Shown here: piece by piece, positions 31,337-40,942 of the stretch
How positions within the stretch are numbered: position 1 is the first letter of the stretch
How the letters are laid out: each line of letters starts with the position of its first letter
Assembly (NCBI RefSeq): GCF_014287275.1
Contig: NZ_JACONZ010000001.1
Location: forward strand, 620,001-684,000
Reading direction: 5' to 3'
Source of the DNA: Anaerofilum hominis
GTDB lineage: Bacteria > Bacillota > Clostridia > Oscillospirales > Ruminococcaceae
DNA: 64,000 bases
The notes under the pieces: model-generated
Seen by the model: only the letters and a program-made list of their open reading frames with translations
Databases searched by the model: none
Told to the model about the DNA's origin: nothing
Translations under genes and position numbers: made by a program

Positions 31337-33748
31337 TTATACCGTTTTGGGGGCCGCGCTGTCAAGCGGCATGCCCGCCACCGCGATCTGTTCGCCGGTC
31401 ACGTGCAGCGCGCCGTCCCGGGCGTCGATCTGGATCTCGCGCGGCGCGTCGCCGCTGACGATCCGCTCGGCGATGGGGTCTTCCACTTCCTTGCGGATGA
31501 CCCGGCGCAGGTCCCGGGCGCCGAATTTGCCTCCGCTGGCCTTTTCACACAGCAGCGCCAGCGCCGCCGGGGTATAGCTCAGCCCAATGCCCTTATCCTG
31601 CAGCGGTTTGCGGTATTCCTCCAGCATCAGCGAGGCGATCTTTTGCAGGTCCTCCCCTGTGAGGGGATTAAAGCTGATCACCTCGTCCACGCGCGCGATG
31701 AACTCGGGACGCAAAAAGTCGCTCAGCGCTTTCATGGCCTTGTCCTTGCTCATCTGGGCCGCCGTCTTGTTGAAGCCGGTCTCCCCGACCCGCTCACTGC
31801 TGCCCGCATTGCTGGTCATGCAGATGACGGTATTCTCAAAATTCACCGTGCGCCCCTGGGCGTCGTTGATCTTGCCCTCGTCCAGGATCTGCAGCAGGAT
31901 GTTCATGACGTCCGGGTGTGCCTTTTCGATCTCGTCGAACAGCACCACGCTGTACGGGCGGCGGCGCACTTTTTCGGTGAGCTGGCCCGCCTCGTCATAG
32001 CCCACATAGCCCGGAGGCGAACCGATCAGCCGCGAGACGGCGAATTTTTCCATGAACTCGCTCATGTCCAGACGGATCAGCGGGTCCACCGTGTCGAACA
32101 GTTCGGTCGCCAGCTGCTTGACCAATTCTGTCTTGCCCACGCCGGTCGGTCCCACAAAGATGAAGCTGGCCGGGCGCTGGCGGCCCGCAATACCGGCACG
32201 GCTGCGCTTGATGGCCTTTGCCACCAGCTCCACCGCCTCGTCCTGGCCGATGATCTTCTCTTTCAAGGTCCCCTCCAGAGCGTTGATCTTGAAGAAATCG
32301 CTCTGCTGGATCTTGACCGCCGGGATGCCGGTCCAAAGCTCGATGACCTTGGACACGTCCTCGGGCTCTACCTCGATCTGTTCCACCAGCTCCTTTTTGG
32401 CGTCCCTTTCGACCCCCAGGCGCAGCAGCTCGCTTTTGACGTTGGCCAGCCGCTCGAAATCCGCCTGCTCCGCGCCGGTTTTCTGCTCGATGGCCAGCCG
32501 CTCGGCGTCCAGCTCGGCAATGCGCTTATCCAGGTTCACATACTCGGTGATCTCCGGGTGGCGCAGGCTGCAGCAGGCCGCCGCCTCGTCCATCAGGTCG
32601 ATGGCCTTATCCGGCAAAAAGCGGTCGGTGATATAGCGCTCGGACAGCGTGACCTCCATCTGAACGATAGCGGGGCTGATCTTCACGTAATGATGTTTTT
32701 CGTAGTACTGCTTGATCCCCATCAGCACCGACACGGTGTCGGCGATGGAGGGCTCCTCCACTTTCACGGGCTGGAAACGCCGCTCCAGCGCCTGATCTTT
32801 TTCGATGTATTTGCGGTACTCGCCGAAAGTGGTGGCGCCGATCACCTGGATCTCCCCGCGGGAGAGCGCGGGCTTCAGGATGTTGGCGGCGTTCATTGCG
32901 CCCTCGGAATCCCCCGCGCCGGTGATGTTGTGGATCTCGTCGATGAACAGGATCACGTTGCCCGCGGCCTTGACCTCGCCGATCAGGCCCTTGACCCGGC
33001 TTTCGAACTGGCCGCGGAACTGGGTGCCGGCCACCAGGGCGGTCAGGTCCAGCAGATAGATCTCCTTGTCCGCCAGGCGGCTGGGCACCTTGCCCTCGGC
33101 AATGCGCAGCGCGATGCCCTCGGCGATGGCGGTCTTGCCCACGCCCGCTTCGCCGATCAGGCAGGGGTTATTTTTCTGTCTGCGGCAGAGGATCTGGATG
33201 GCGCGGTAGATCTCCTTGTCGCGGCCGATGATCTGGTCCAGCCTGCCCTCCTGCGCTTTGCCGGTGAGGTTTTCGCAATAGGTGTCAAGGAACTTGCGCT
33301 TTTTGCCTTTCTCCCGGGCGCGCGGGTCTCTTTTGTCTGCACGGCCCGCCGCGTCGTCCTGGCCCTCCACCGGGCGGTAATCGGCGTCCTGCGCCTCTCC
33401 GCCCATGCGGCCCATCAGGTTGAAAGGGAAAGTGGCGCTGCCGCCGGGGGTAAAATCGTCCTCTTCCCCGTCGCCGGACTCGTCCCCGTCCTCAGAGCCG
33501 CTCTCCATCAGGCCCTCCATGGCCTCGGCGCCGCCGTTCTGCATAAAGGCGGAGAAGCGGTCCTCCATATTTTCAAGATCCTGATCCGAAATGCCGAACT
33601 GCTTCATCAAATCGTCCACCGGCTTGATGCCCAGCTCTTTGGCGCAGGTCAGGCAATAACCGTCGGTTTTGGTCTCGCCGCCGTCCATGCGCTGGACAAA
33701 GACGACAGCCGGCCGCTTTTTGCAGCGGACGCACAGCATCTGTGCCAT
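31337..33748 (-). CDS. clpE: ATP-dependent Clp protease ATPase subunit, ClpE type
   Basis: 803-aa AAA+ unfoldase that would feed ClpP. An N-terminal zinc finger (CVRC at residues 6-9 and CLTC about 32-35) replaces the usual double Clp-N repeat and is the hallmark of ClpE. A disordered acidic stretch (about 75-150) follows. The D1 ATPase has GEAGVGKTA and LFIDEIHN; a middle UvrB-like coiled region is at about 400-470; the D2 ATPase has GPTGVGKTE, the pore-loop region [23 protein letters not shown] and SNAGS. Ribosome site AAGGAG upstream of ATG 33748. No CtsR or McsAB gene is adjacent, unlike Bacillus heat-shock operons. Confidence 0.95.
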   Translation of the reverse strand: MAQMLCVRCKKRPAVVFVQRMDGGETKTDGYCLTCAKELGIKPVDDLMKQFGISDQDLENMEDRFSAFMQNGGAEAMEGLMESGSEDGDESGDGEEDDFTPGGSATFPFNLMGRMGGEAQDADYRPVEGQDDAAGRADKRDPRAREKGKKRKFLDTYCENLTGKAQEGRLDQIIGRDKEIYRAIQILCRRQKNNPCLIGEAGVGKTAIAEGIALRIAEGKVPSRLADKEIYLLDLTALVAGTQFRGQFESRVKGLIGEVKAAGNVILFIDEIHNITGAGDSEGAMNAANILKPALSRGEIQVIGATTFGEYRKYIEKDQALERRFQPVKVEEPSIADTVSVLMGIKQYYEKHHYVKISPAIVQMEVTLSERYITDRFLPDKAIDLMDEAAACCSLRHPEITEYVNLDKRIAELDAERLAIEQKTGAEQADFERLANVKSELLRLGVERDAKKELVEQIEVEPEDVSKVIELWTGIPAVKIQQSDFFKINALEGTLKEKIIGQDEAVELVAKAIKRSRAGIAGRQRPASFIFVGPTGVGKTELVKQLATELFDTVDPLIRLDMSEFMEKFAVSRLIGSPPGYVGYDEAGQLTEKVRRRPYSVVLFDEIEKAHPDVMNILLQILDEGKINDAQGRTVNFENTVICMTSNAGSSERVGETGFNKTAAQMSKDKAMKALSDFLRPEFIARVDEVISFNPLTGEDLQKIASLMLEEYRKPLQDKGIGLSYTPAALALLCEKASGGKFGARDLRRVIRKEVEDPIAERIVSGDAPREIQIDARDGALHVTGEQIAVAGMPLDSAAPKTV

Positions 33749-33910
33749 AAGTTATCACTCCTTCTCTTGCGGCGCATTTCGTCCGCCGCACACGTGCGCA
33801 TCAAGCGCGCAAAGCCTCTGTTCTTCGATGTGAGGACAGCTTTTCTTACTCTGCCCCCGCCCCCGCGCCGCACGCGCGGAAATAATTACCGCCCCTGCCG
33901 GGGCAGCCCC

Positions 33911-34603
33911 CTAGACAAAGGGGTTATATCTGGAAAAGAACTGGTAAAACAGGCTGTCCTGCAGGGTCGCCGTATTAAAATACGGCAGCCCGTCGCTGGT
34001 GATGACCACCACGGCCCACACCGCGCAGAGCAGCAGCAGTACATAGACGACCCACAGCACCAGCCCCGCCGCAGCGCCGAGCGTGCGGTTCAGCCCGCCC
34101 ATAAGGGGCACCCGGTTGACGTTGGCCAGCGCTGAGACGAGGAAATTGATCAGCACGCTGGTGATGGCGAAGGTGACAAAAAACACCACCACCGAGATGA
34201 TCGGCAGAAAAAGCGGCGCGATCACCTGATCCACCACCTGTGAAGCGACCCCGGGCGCGCCGGAGTCCAGCAGGCCCTGCAGCTGCTCGGTGCCGCCCAA
34301 CAGGCTCTGCACCAGGCTGTCCGGCAAAAAAGCCGCCAGTTTATCCACCACCGCCTGGATCGAGATCTGCCCGCCCTCGCTGATCATCTGCGAGGTCTTA
34401 TCGATCATGCCGTTCTTGAAAAAATTTTCGAACACCGCTGCAGACAGGCGGCTTGCCGCCAGCCAGGAAGCCGCCAGCGCCAGCGCGGTGCCGCACAGCT
34501 TCAGGATCGTGGCAAGAAAGCCGCGGTTGGCGGCCACGATCACCGTGACGATGACCAGGGCCAGCAGCGCCAGGTCGAGAATGAGCGCGGATGTGATCGT
34601 CAT
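33911..34603 (-). CDS. CvpA-family membrane protein (230 aa)
   Basis: Membrane protein with an N-terminal pair of hydrophobic helices (residues 5-55: LILDLALLALVIVTVIVAANRG matches the CvpA start) and two further helices around 135-165 and 175-205, separated by an extracytoplasmic stretch of about 80 residues. CvpA is linked to colicin V production in E. coli and to envelope maintenance elsewhere; no specific activity is known. GGGAGG 9 nt before ATG 34603. A promoter-like TTTGAA-17-TATAAT lies at 34706-34734. Confidence 0.85.
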   Translation of the reverse strand: MTITSALILDLALLALVIVTVIVAANRGFLATILKLCGTALALAASWLAASRLSAAVFENFFKNGMIDKTSQMISEGGQISIQAVVDKLAAFLPDSLVQSLLGGTEQLQGLLDSGAPGVASQVVDQVIAPLFLPIISVVVFFVTFAITSVLINFLVSALANVNRVPLMGGLNRTLGAAAGLVLWVVYVLLLLCAVWAVVVITSDGLPYFNTATLQDSLFYQFFSRYNPFV

Positions 34604-34705
34604 AAACCGGAACCTCCCGCCCCGTTGAGGGCAACGGCCGCGCCGCGGGCGGTTCTTTCTCCCCCCCTGCGGCTGTGCGGCCGTTTTTGTCTATGATAAA
34701 TAGGT

Positions 34706-34734
34706 ATTATAGCATAACTTATTTATTCTTCAAA
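34706..34734 (-). promoter_or_regulatory. Likely promoter of cvpA-like gene
   Basis: Minus strand TTTGAA (34729-34734), 17 bp, TATAAT (34706-34711), overlapping the 3' end of the DUF5711 gene. Confidence 0.6.
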
Positions 34735-36110
34735 GGTGTTAATTGTAAAATTTCTTTGGCCGTGACCGCCAGCGGCGCTTTGCCGCAGACCATGCGCATC
34801 CCCTCCGCCGGCAAGACCTCCCGGCAGACCTCGGCGCCGGTGAGATCATACCCCACCGCCGTTTTGGCGCCCAGCAGATAAAAATGCTCGGCGTCCAAAG
34901 CCGCGTCCCGCACGTCGATCCCCGGCGTTACGGCGGCCAGCACCTGCATCGTCTCGCCCAGCAGCACACAGCTGCCCGCCGCGGCGCGGCCGGCCTCGCC
35001 AAACACCAGCAGCGTGTTGCGTCCGTGAAAATCCGCGGTCAGCAGAGAGCTGCCGCCGTAATCATAGCGGCCGGTCTGCTGCCCGGTGGCGGGGTCGTAT
35101 ACGGCGGCAAAGCCGTCGAAGACCACTGCCAGCGCCCCGTCGGAGGTGTAATGCAGTTGCAGGGGCACGCTGTCGGGCACGTCCACCGTCACCCGGGCCT
35201 CCTGTGCGCTTTTTGACATGTCGTAGAACTGGAGCTGGGTGCCGAACACCCCGTTCTCCACTTTCATGCAGCTCACCGCCATATGCCGGTTGTCGGAGGA
35301 AATGGCGATGGAAAGCGGGTAATACTCAGCCAGATAGGCGTAATAGACCTCTTCAAAGTTGGGGTCATAGACCGTGATCTCGGCCAGATACCGCTCCGAC
35401 CGGGTAGCCACCGCCATGGTGCCGCCCGGCGCCATGCCCACGGTGAGGATGGGGTATTCAGTGGTTTTGGTGGTAAGGGTGCGGCTGCGCGATTCCACCC
35501 GCAGCTCTTTGCCGCTGCGGTTATAAACGCAGACCCGGGCGTTGCCCACCGCCAGCGCGGGCTCGGCGTAGCCGTGCTGCACGCTGCGCAGCTGCCGCGC
35601 CGTAGAGGAGTAGAGCGCCAGCTCCGATTTGCCGCAGAGGGCCAGGCCCCCGCTGAGCGGCTCGGCGTAGAGCAGCCCCTCTACCTCCATCCCCGCCGGC
35701 CAGCCGGCGCCGGGCGTCAGGGCGATGCGGGCTGAGTCCAGCAGGTCACCGAACAGGTTGACCGAGGCGGAAAACACGCCGCCCAGATATAAAAAGAACG
35801 CCACCAGCACGGCCAGCGCCAGCGCGCCCCGGCGCAGCCTGCGCTCGTGCTTGCGGCGGCGGATCTGCTCGATGCGCGGCATATCGCTCTGGGGCTGTTT
35901 TTTCTCTTTTTTGGGTTTGCCGCGCCGTCTGTCCTTTTCCGCGGGAAGCTCCTGCCGGTGCGCGCTAGCCGCGCCGCTCGGCTCGTCCCAGCGGACCTCC
36001 TCCGGGGCCTCCTCCGGCGGCTGCCCGCCGTGCTCCAGGGCGGCGCGGCGAAAGGCTTCCGCACTGGACAGACGCTTTCCCTTTTTTTCCCTTTTCGGCC
36101 CTAAGCCCAT
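34719..36110 (-). CDS. DUF5711-family membrane-anchored beta-propeller-like protein
   Basis: 463 aa. A basic, disordered cytoplasmic N-terminus (about 1-95, with a KPKKEKKQ run and RRRKHERRLRRG) leads to one transmembrane helix (about 96-116, ALALAVLVAFFLYLGG). A large extracytoplasmic region of repeating beta-strand units follows (SELALYSSTARQL, SIAISSDNRHMAVSC, HYTSDGALAVVFDG, LLTADFHGRNTLLVF). The layout matches the Clostridia family DUF5711, of unknown function and probably envelope related. GGAGGAG precedes ATG 36110, which overlaps the 3' end of truA by 10 bp. Confidence 0.8.
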   Translation of the reverse strand: MGLGPKREKKGKRLSSAEAFRRAALEHGGQPPEEAPEEVRWDEPSGAASAHRQELPAEKDRRRGKPKKEKKQPQSDMPRIEQIRRRKHERRLRRGALALAVLVAFFLYLGGVFSASVNLFGDLLDSARIALTPGAGWPAGMEVEGLLYAEPLSGGLALCGKSELALYSSTARQLRSVQHGYAEPALAVGNARVCVYNRSGKELRVESRSRTLTTKTTEYPILTVGMAPGGTMAVATRSERYLAEITVYDPNFEEVYYAYLAEYYPLSIAISSDNRHMAVSCMKVENGVFGTQLQFYDMSKSAQEARVTVDVPDSVPLQLHYTSDGALAVVFDGFAAVYDPATGQQTGRYDYGGSSLLTADFHGRNTLLVFGEAGRAAAGSCVLLGETMQVLAAVTPGIDVRDAALDAEHFYLLGAKTAVGYDLTGAEVCREVLPAEGMRMVCGKAPLAVTAKEILQLTPLKNK

Positions 36111-36889
36111 AGTTCTCCTCCGCCGTCCAATGTGAATTCATCATAAAAGACCTTTGCCAGAGCAAGCCCCTTTGCGGGCGCGGTCTGCCCTGCCGCCGCC
36201 CGGTCGCGGGCTGCAAGAATGGCGGGCACCCCGTCCGGATCGCGCCGGCCAGCGCCGGCTTCCACCAGGGTCCCCACCAAAATGCGCACCATATGATAAA
36301 GGTATCCGTCGGCCTCGATCATAAAACGAAGCTCGTCCCCTTTTTGCTCCACCTCAAACGAGCGCACGGTGCGCACCGTGCTGCCCCCCTCCGCCTCGAT
36401 GGTGCTGCCCGCTGCCATAAAGCTGGCGAAATCGTGCTGCCCGCACAGCAGGGCCGCAGCCCGGCGCATGGGCTGCAGTTCCAGCTTCGGCCAGACGCGC
36501 CAGGCCAGCTGGTAGCTGAAAGGCGAGGCGGCGGGCGCGTTGCGCACCCGGTAAAGGTAAGCCTTGCCGGTACAGCTGTACCGGGCGTGAAAGTCGGGCT
36601 CCACCTCCCGCGCGGAAAAGACGCGGATATCCGCCGGCAGGTGGGCGTTGAGCGCCAGGGGAAGTTTTTCACAGGGAATCCCGCTGGCGGTAAAAAAGCT
36701 CACGCAATAGGCCAGCGCGTGCACGCCCGCGTCGGTGCGGGAGCAGCCTTTGATCTCCTCACGGCTGCCCAGCGCGGCGGCGATGGCGTCCTGCAGCACC
36801 CGGGCCACTGTGAGGGCGTTTTTCTGTACCTGAAAGCCGTGATACGCCGTCCCCTGATAGGCCAAAAACAAAGCCAGATGCCGCTTCAT
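36101..36889 (-). CDS. truA: tRNA pseudouridine synthase A
   Basis: Isomerises uridines 38-40 in tRNA anticodon stems. 262 aa. Motifs are FLAYQGTAYHGFQVQ, the catalytic Asp in CSRTDAGVHA, FHARYSCTGKAYLYR and DGYLYHMVRILVGTL. The start is ATG 36889, overlapping the ecfT stop (ATGA); a frame extending to 37033 is only overlap. Coupling of truA to ecfA1-ecfA2-ecfT is a common Firmicutes arrangement. Confidence 0.96.
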   Translation of the reverse strand: MKRHLALFLAYQGTAYHGFQVQKNALTVARVLQDAIAAALGSREEIKGCSRTDAGVHALAYCVSFFTASGIPCEKLPLALNAHLPADIRVFSAREVEPDFHARYSCTGKAYLYRVRNAPAASPFSYQLAWRVWPKLELQPMRRAAALLCGQHDFASFMAAGSTIEAEGGSTVRTVRSFEVEQKGDELRFMIEADGYLYHMVRILVGTLVEAGAGRRDPDGVPAILAARDRAAAGQTAPAKGLALAKVFYDEFTLDGGGELWA

Positions 36890-37701
36890 AGCCCCATCAG
36901 CCCCCAGAGCATGCCCGAGCAGCCGATCAGCGTGAATACCGCGGCGCAGACCGCCACCAGGACAAGATCCATGCCCCCCAGATGCAGCTGCCGCAGCCGG
37001 GTACGCCCTTCCCCGCCGTGATAACACCGGCACTCCATCGCCATGGCCAGCTCGTCGGCGCGGCGGAAAGCGGAGATGAACAGGGGGATCAGCACCGGGA
37101 TCAGTGCCCGGATGCGGTCGGTGAGTTTGCCGGTGTCCAGCTCGGCGCCGCGCGCTTTCTGCGCGCTCATGATCTTATCGGTCTCCTCGATCAGGGTGGG
37201 GATAAAGCGCAGAGCGATGGTCATCATCATGGCCAGTTCGTGCACCGGCAGATGCAGGCGCGCAAAGGGCTTGAGCAGCCGTTCCAGCGCGTCGGTGAGC
37301 ACGATCGGGCTGGTGGTGTAGGTCAGCAGGCTGGTGCCTGCGATCAGGCAGACGATGCGCACCGAAAGCACCAGCACATTGTACAGGCCCTGCCAGGTGA
37401 CCGTGATCACCCACCAGGTGAAGATGGGGTCGCCGGGCACAAAAAACAGGTTGAGGACCGCCGTGAACAGAATGATGGGCAGGATGGGGCGCAGGCTTTT
37501 GCCGATCAGCTTGAGGGGGATCTTCGCCACCCCATAGGCCAGGATCAAAAACAGTGCGGACAGCGCCAAACCGATGGGGTTGGAGCCCACGAACAAAATG
37601 ACGATATAGGCCACGGTCAGCAGCAGTTTTGCCCGGGGGTCCATGCGGTGGATGACCGAATTGCCCGGGAAATGCTGTCCGATGGTGATGTCCCTAAGCA
37701 C
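36886..37701 (-). CDS. ecfT: Energy-coupling factor transporter transmembrane protein EcfT
   Basis: 271-aa membrane scaffold joining the two ATPases to substrate-binding S-components in vitamin/metal importers. Begins LRDITIGQHFPGNSVIHRMDPRAKLL, the typical EcfT start, has five to six hydrophobic helices and coupling helices with Ala-Arg-Gly motifs (QKARGAELDTG). I start at GTG 37701, which has AAGGGGG 8 nt upstream and fits family N-termini; GTG 37710 overlaps that site. It overlaps ecfA2 by 8 bp and truA by 4 bp. No S-component gene is in the window, as in group II modules shared by several S proteins. Confidence 0.94.
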   Translation of the reverse strand: MLRDITIGQHFPGNSVIHRMDPRAKLLLTVAYIVILFVGSNPIGLALSALFLILAYGVAKIPLKLIGKSLRPILPIILFTAVLNLFFVPGDPIFTWWVITVTWQGLYNVLVLSVRIVCLIAGTSLLTYTTSPIVLTDALERLLKPFARLHLPVHELAMMMTIALRFIPTLIEETDKIMSAQKARGAELDTGKLTDRIRALIPVLIPLFISAFRRADELAMAMECRCYHGGEGRTRLRQLHLGGMDLVLVAVCAAVFTLIGCSGMLWGLMGL

Positions 37702-38569
37702 GGTCCCCACCCCCTTGCCGTGCCAGTGCGTTCAAAATAGTATCCCGCGCATATTTGACGGTATAGACGTCGACGGGGATCTCAAGGCCCATCTCCCGCA
37801 GCTGCAGAAAGATCTTGGTCACCTCGGGTACCGAGAGGCCATAGCTCACCAGCTCCTCGGCGCGGGCAAAAATATTTGCGGTGGTGTCCAGCATGGCCAC
37901 CTTCCCCGCCTGCAGTACCAGTACGCGGTCGGCGTATTTGGCGATATCCTCCATCGAATGGCTGACCAGGACCACCGTCGTGCCGGTCTCCCGGTGATAC
38001 CGCTTGACCTGGCTGAGGATCATCTCCCGCCCCTCCGGGTCCAGCCCGGCGGCGGGCTCGTCCAGCACCAGCACCTCGGGGCGCATGGCGATCACGCCCG
38101 CAATGGCCGCCCGGCGCTTCTGTCCGCCTGACAGCTCAAAGGGCGAGCGCTCCAGCACCGCCTCGTCCAGGCCGCAGAAGCGGGCCGCCTCCACCACCCG
38201 CTGGTCGACCTCCTCGTCCGAAAGCCCCATGTTGCGGGGCCCGAACCCGATGTCCTTGCGCACGGTTTCCTCAAAAAGCTGGTATTCGGGATACTGGAAC
38301 ACCAGCCCTACTTTAAAGCGGTACTGCCGGATCTTTTTGGGGTCCGCCCAGATATCCTCGCCGTCGATATAAAGCTTGCCCCGCGTGGGCCGGTTGAGGC
38401 CGTTAAAATGCGTGATCAGGGTCGATTTGCCGCAGCCTGTCGGCCCGATCACCCCTAAAAATTCACCTTTTTCGATCTCAAAACTGATGTCGTCCAGCGC
38501 GGTCGTGGCGTCGGGCATGCCCTCGCCGTAAATATAGGTCAGATGTTCGACCTTGATCACTGATGCCAT
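37694..38569 (-). CDS. ecfA2: Energy-coupling factor transporter ATPase EcfA2
   Basis: 291-aa ABC ATPase. Walker A GPTGCGKST, Q-loop LVFQYPEYQLFEETV, signature LSGGQKRRAAIAG, Walker B VLVLDEPAAGLDP, switch His VSHSMED, plus the C-terminal extension typical of EcfA2 ending in the DVYTVKYARDTI region. ATG 38569 with AGGTGG upstream; a longer frame to 38800 is a shadow of ecfA1. Middle gene of ecfA1-ecfA2-ecfT. Confidence 0.95.
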   Translation of the reverse strand: MASVIKVEHLTYIYGEGMPDATTALDDISFEIEKGEFLGVIGPTGCGKSTLITHFNGLNRPTRGKLYIDGEDIWADPKKIRQYRFKVGLVFQYPEYQLFEETVRKDIGFGPRNMGLSDEEVDQRVVEAARFCGLDEAVLERSPFELSGGQKRRAAIAGVIAMRPEVLVLDEPAAGLDPEGREMILSQVKRYHRETGTTVVLVSHSMEDIAKYADRVLVLQAGKVAMLDTTANIFARAEELVSYGLSVPEVTKIFLQLREMGLEIPVDVYTVKYARDTILNALARQGGGDRA

Positions 38570-38663
38570 GTTACCACCTGTTCCGGGCAAAGGTCCGCCG
38601 CCGTGCGGCTGGCAGCCCGCCCTGTGTTGCCGGGATGCGGAGCCCCTGCCCCGCCGCGCCGGC

Positions 38664-39521
38664 TTATTTTTTCGCCTGAGCAGTGCCGGCCAGCAGCGCT
38701 GCCAGCGCTTTTGCGCACTCTTCCGCCGAGATGACGTCCTGCGGCAGGTCCACGCCCGCCTCCCGCAGCAGGTCGCAGAGTTCCTTGGCCTGCGGCACAT
38801 CCAGCTTGAGCGCCCGGATGCGCGCGCTGTCCCGAAAGACCTCTTTGGGGGTGCCCTCCAGCTCGATGCGGCCGCGGCTCATCACGATCACGCGGTCGGC
38901 CTGCACGGCCTCTTCCATATAATGGGTGATCATGACCACCGTGATGCCGTATTCGGTGTTGAGGCGCTTCACCGTGCGCATCACCTTTTCTCGGCCGATG
39001 GGGTCCAGCATGGCGGTGGACTCGTCCATCACCAGACAGTCGGGCCGCATGGCGATGACGCCCGCGATCGCGACCCGCTGCTTTTGTCCGCCGGACAGCT
39101 TGTGGGGAGCTTTTTCCCGGTGCTTGTAGATGCCGGCCATCTCCATGGCCTCATCCACCCGGCCCCGCATCTCGTCCGGCGGCACGCCCAGATTTTCAAG
39201 GGCAAAGGCCACGTCCTCTTCCACGACGGTGGCCACGATCTGATTGTCCGGGTTTTGGAACACCATTCCCACCCGCTGGCGGATGTCGTAGAGGTGATCC
39301 TCTTCTCTGGTGTTGTACTGCTCTACATAGACCTCGCCCTGCTCGGGCAGCAGGATGGCGTTGAAGTGCTTGGCCAGTGTGGATTTTCCGCAGCCGTTGG
39401 CCCCCAGCACCGCCACGAATTCGCCCCGCCGGACCCCCATTGAGATCCCGTCCAGGGCTGCCCGGCCGTCCTCCGCATAGCGAAAGACGACCTCTTTTGC
39501 CCGGATCATCTGATTTTCCAT
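38664..39521 (-). CDS. ecfA1: Energy-coupling factor transporter ATPase EcfA1
   Basis: 285-aa ABC ATPase, partner of EcfA2. Walker A GANGCGKST, Q-loop MVFQNPDNQIVATVVEEDVAF (the NPDNQ form is typical of EcfA1), signature LSGGQKQRVAIAG, Walker B CLVMDESTAMLDP (Glu followed by Ser where most have Pro), and switch His ITHYMEE. Start ATG 39521; frames reaching 39782 run into the tandem repeat array and are not real. First gene of the ECF-truA run; 94 bp before ecfA2. Confidence 0.95.
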   Translation of the reverse strand: MENQMIRAKEVVFRYAEDGRAALDGISMGVRRGEFVAVLGANGCGKSTLAKHFNAILLPEQGEVYVEQYNTREEDHLYDIRQRVGMVFQNPDNQIVATVVEEDVAFALENLGVPPDEMRGRVDEAMEMAGIYKHREKAPHKLSGGQKQRVAIAGVIAMRPDCLVMDESTAMLDPIGREKVMRTVKRLNTEYGITVVMITHYMEEAVQADRVIVMSRGRIELEGTPKEVFRDSARIRALKLDVPQAKELCDLLREAGVDLPQDVISAEECAKALAALLAGTAQAKK

Positions 39522-39600
39522 TCTTTTCGGTTTCCCTCCCTGTCTCCCGCTCGCCCAAAGACGATGCAGGGACCTTAGGACAGTATTGGATTTTCCTGTA

Positions 39601-39975
39601 ACCTTATGTTTTTGTGACTGTCCATGCGAGAACGGCTGCGCCGTTCTCCTGAGTGTTCTCTTCCGCTTACCTGTAACCTTATGTTTTTGTGACTGTCCAT
39701 GCGAGAACGGCTGCGCCGTTCTCCTGAGTGTTCTTTCCCACTTGCCGCTTACCCGCAACCTTATGTTTTTGTGACTGTCCATGCGAGGACAGCTGCGCCG
39801 TTCTCCTGAGCGCTCTTTCCCGCTTGCCGTTTTCCCGCCACCTTATGTTCTTGTGACCGCCCATGCGGGAACGGCTGCGCCGTTCTCCTGAGTGTTCTTT
39901 CCCGCTTGCCGTTTTCCCGCAGCTTTACATCTTCGTGACTGTCTGTACTGTCCGTGCGGGGGGGGGGACAGCTGC
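39601..39975. repeat. Tandem repeat array, period about 82 bp, with hairpin in each unit
   Basis: Units start ACCTTATGTTTTTGTGACTG at 39601, 39676, 39758 and 39840, with a diverged partial fifth unit from 39921 that is interrupted by a run of ten G. Lengths are 75, 82, 82 and about 81 bp. Each full unit has a perfect or near-perfect hairpin GAGAACGGC-TGC-GCCGTTCTC. Unit 3 has GGACAGC in the left arm, breaking the pairing. Because 82 is not a multiple of three, the frame shifts between copies, so it is not a protein repeat. Confidence 0.9.
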
Positions 39976-40012
39976 GCGGCTGCTCTAAAAAATGATATCC
40001 GCAGCGGTGCGG

Positions 40013-40888
40013 TCACTGTGCCGCGCCGTCCGCCAGCCAAAAGCTGGTGGCGCCCGCCGGCAGGGCCCCGCCTGAGGTGACCGGCAGGCCGATCTCGTCG
40101 CTGGCGGTGTGCCCGCCGTAGCGCGGGCAGAGCAGCCGGCGCACCATGTACTCCATCACCGCCGGAGAAAGGCCGGTGGTGTAGCTGTTCACTGCAAAAA
40201 AGAGCGGCGTGTCGCTCAGGATGGCGCCGCAGGCGGTCACCAGTTCAAAGATGCTGTCCTCCAGCTTCCACACCTCGCCGGAGGGGCCGCGCCCGTAGCT
40301 GGGCGGGTCCATGATGACCGCGTCGTAGCGGCTGCCCCTGCGGGCCTCCCGCTGTACGAATTTGCCGCAGTCGTCCACGATCCAGCGGATGGGGCGCTCC
40401 GCCAGGCCGGAAAGGGCGGCGTTTTCACGCGCCCAGGCCACCATGCCCTTGGAGGCGTCCACATGGCAGACGCTGGCCCCCGCGGCCGCGCAGGCCAGCG
40501 TCGCCCCGCCCGTGTACCCGAACAGGTTCAGCACCCGTATCGGCCGACCCGCCGCCCTGATCATGCTGCGGTAGGCGTCCCAGTTGACCCCCTGCTCGGG
40601 AAAGATGCCGGTGTGCTTAAAGCCGGTGGGCGACACCTTCAGTTTCAGCCCGTCATAGCCGATGGTCCATTCGTCGGCAAAACGGCCGCGCTTCTCCCAG
40701 CGGCCGCCGCCGCTGGCGCTGCGGTGATAGACCGCGTCCGCCCGCTGCCACAGGGGACTGGCCTCCTCAAAGCGCCAGACCACCTGCGGGTCCGGCCGGA
40801 CAAGGATGGTCTTGCCCCAGCGTTCCAGCCGGTTGCCGCCGGTGGCGTCCAGCAGTTCGTATTCTTTCCAGTTTCCGGCAAGGCGCAT
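40013..40888 (-). CDS. Class I SAM-dependent rRNA-type methyltransferase (RlmI-like)
   Basis: 291 aa. N-terminal part with GGNRLERWGKTILVRPDPQVVW, then SPTGFKHTGIFPEQGVNWD, the SAM-binding VLNLFGYTGGATLACAAAGA, VDASKGMVAWARENAALSGL and the catalytic-type MDPPSYGRGPSGEVWKLE (DPPSY). This set matches the RlmI/RlmK-like 23S rRNA m5C group without the PUA domain; the substrate nucleotide is unknown. GGGAGGG precedes ATG 40888. Downstream of glmM in the same direction. Confidence 0.88.
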   Translation of the reverse strand: MRLAGNWKEYELLDATGGNRLERWGKTILVRPDPQVVWRFEEASPLWQRADAVYHRSASGGGRWEKRGRFADEWTIGYDGLKLKVSPTGFKHTGIFPEQGVNWDAYRSMIRAAGRPIRVLNLFGYTGGATLACAAAGASVCHVDASKGMVAWARENAALSGLAERPIRWIVDDCGKFVQREARRGSRYDAVIMDPPSYGRGPSGEVWKLEDSIFELVTACGAILSDTPLFFAVNSYTTGLSPAVMEYMVRRLLCPRYGGHTASDEIGLPVTSGGALPAGATSFWLADGAAQ

Positions 40889-40942
40889 GCGCGGCCCTCC
40901 CTTTCTTTCGCCTGCGGCCGCCCTCGGCGCCTCAAAGCGGCT

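Noticed and set aside
31265..34135. Very long open frame (956 codons) on the plus strand opposite clpE
   Set aside because: It is an antisense shadow produced by high G+C at third positions; its translation is low-complexity and the minus strand encodes an intact ClpE with all motifs.
39586..39864. Frames through the 82-bp repeats encoding repetitive Cys-rich or basic peptides
   Set aside because: Unit length is not a multiple of three, so frames change between copies, and no ribosome site precedes them.
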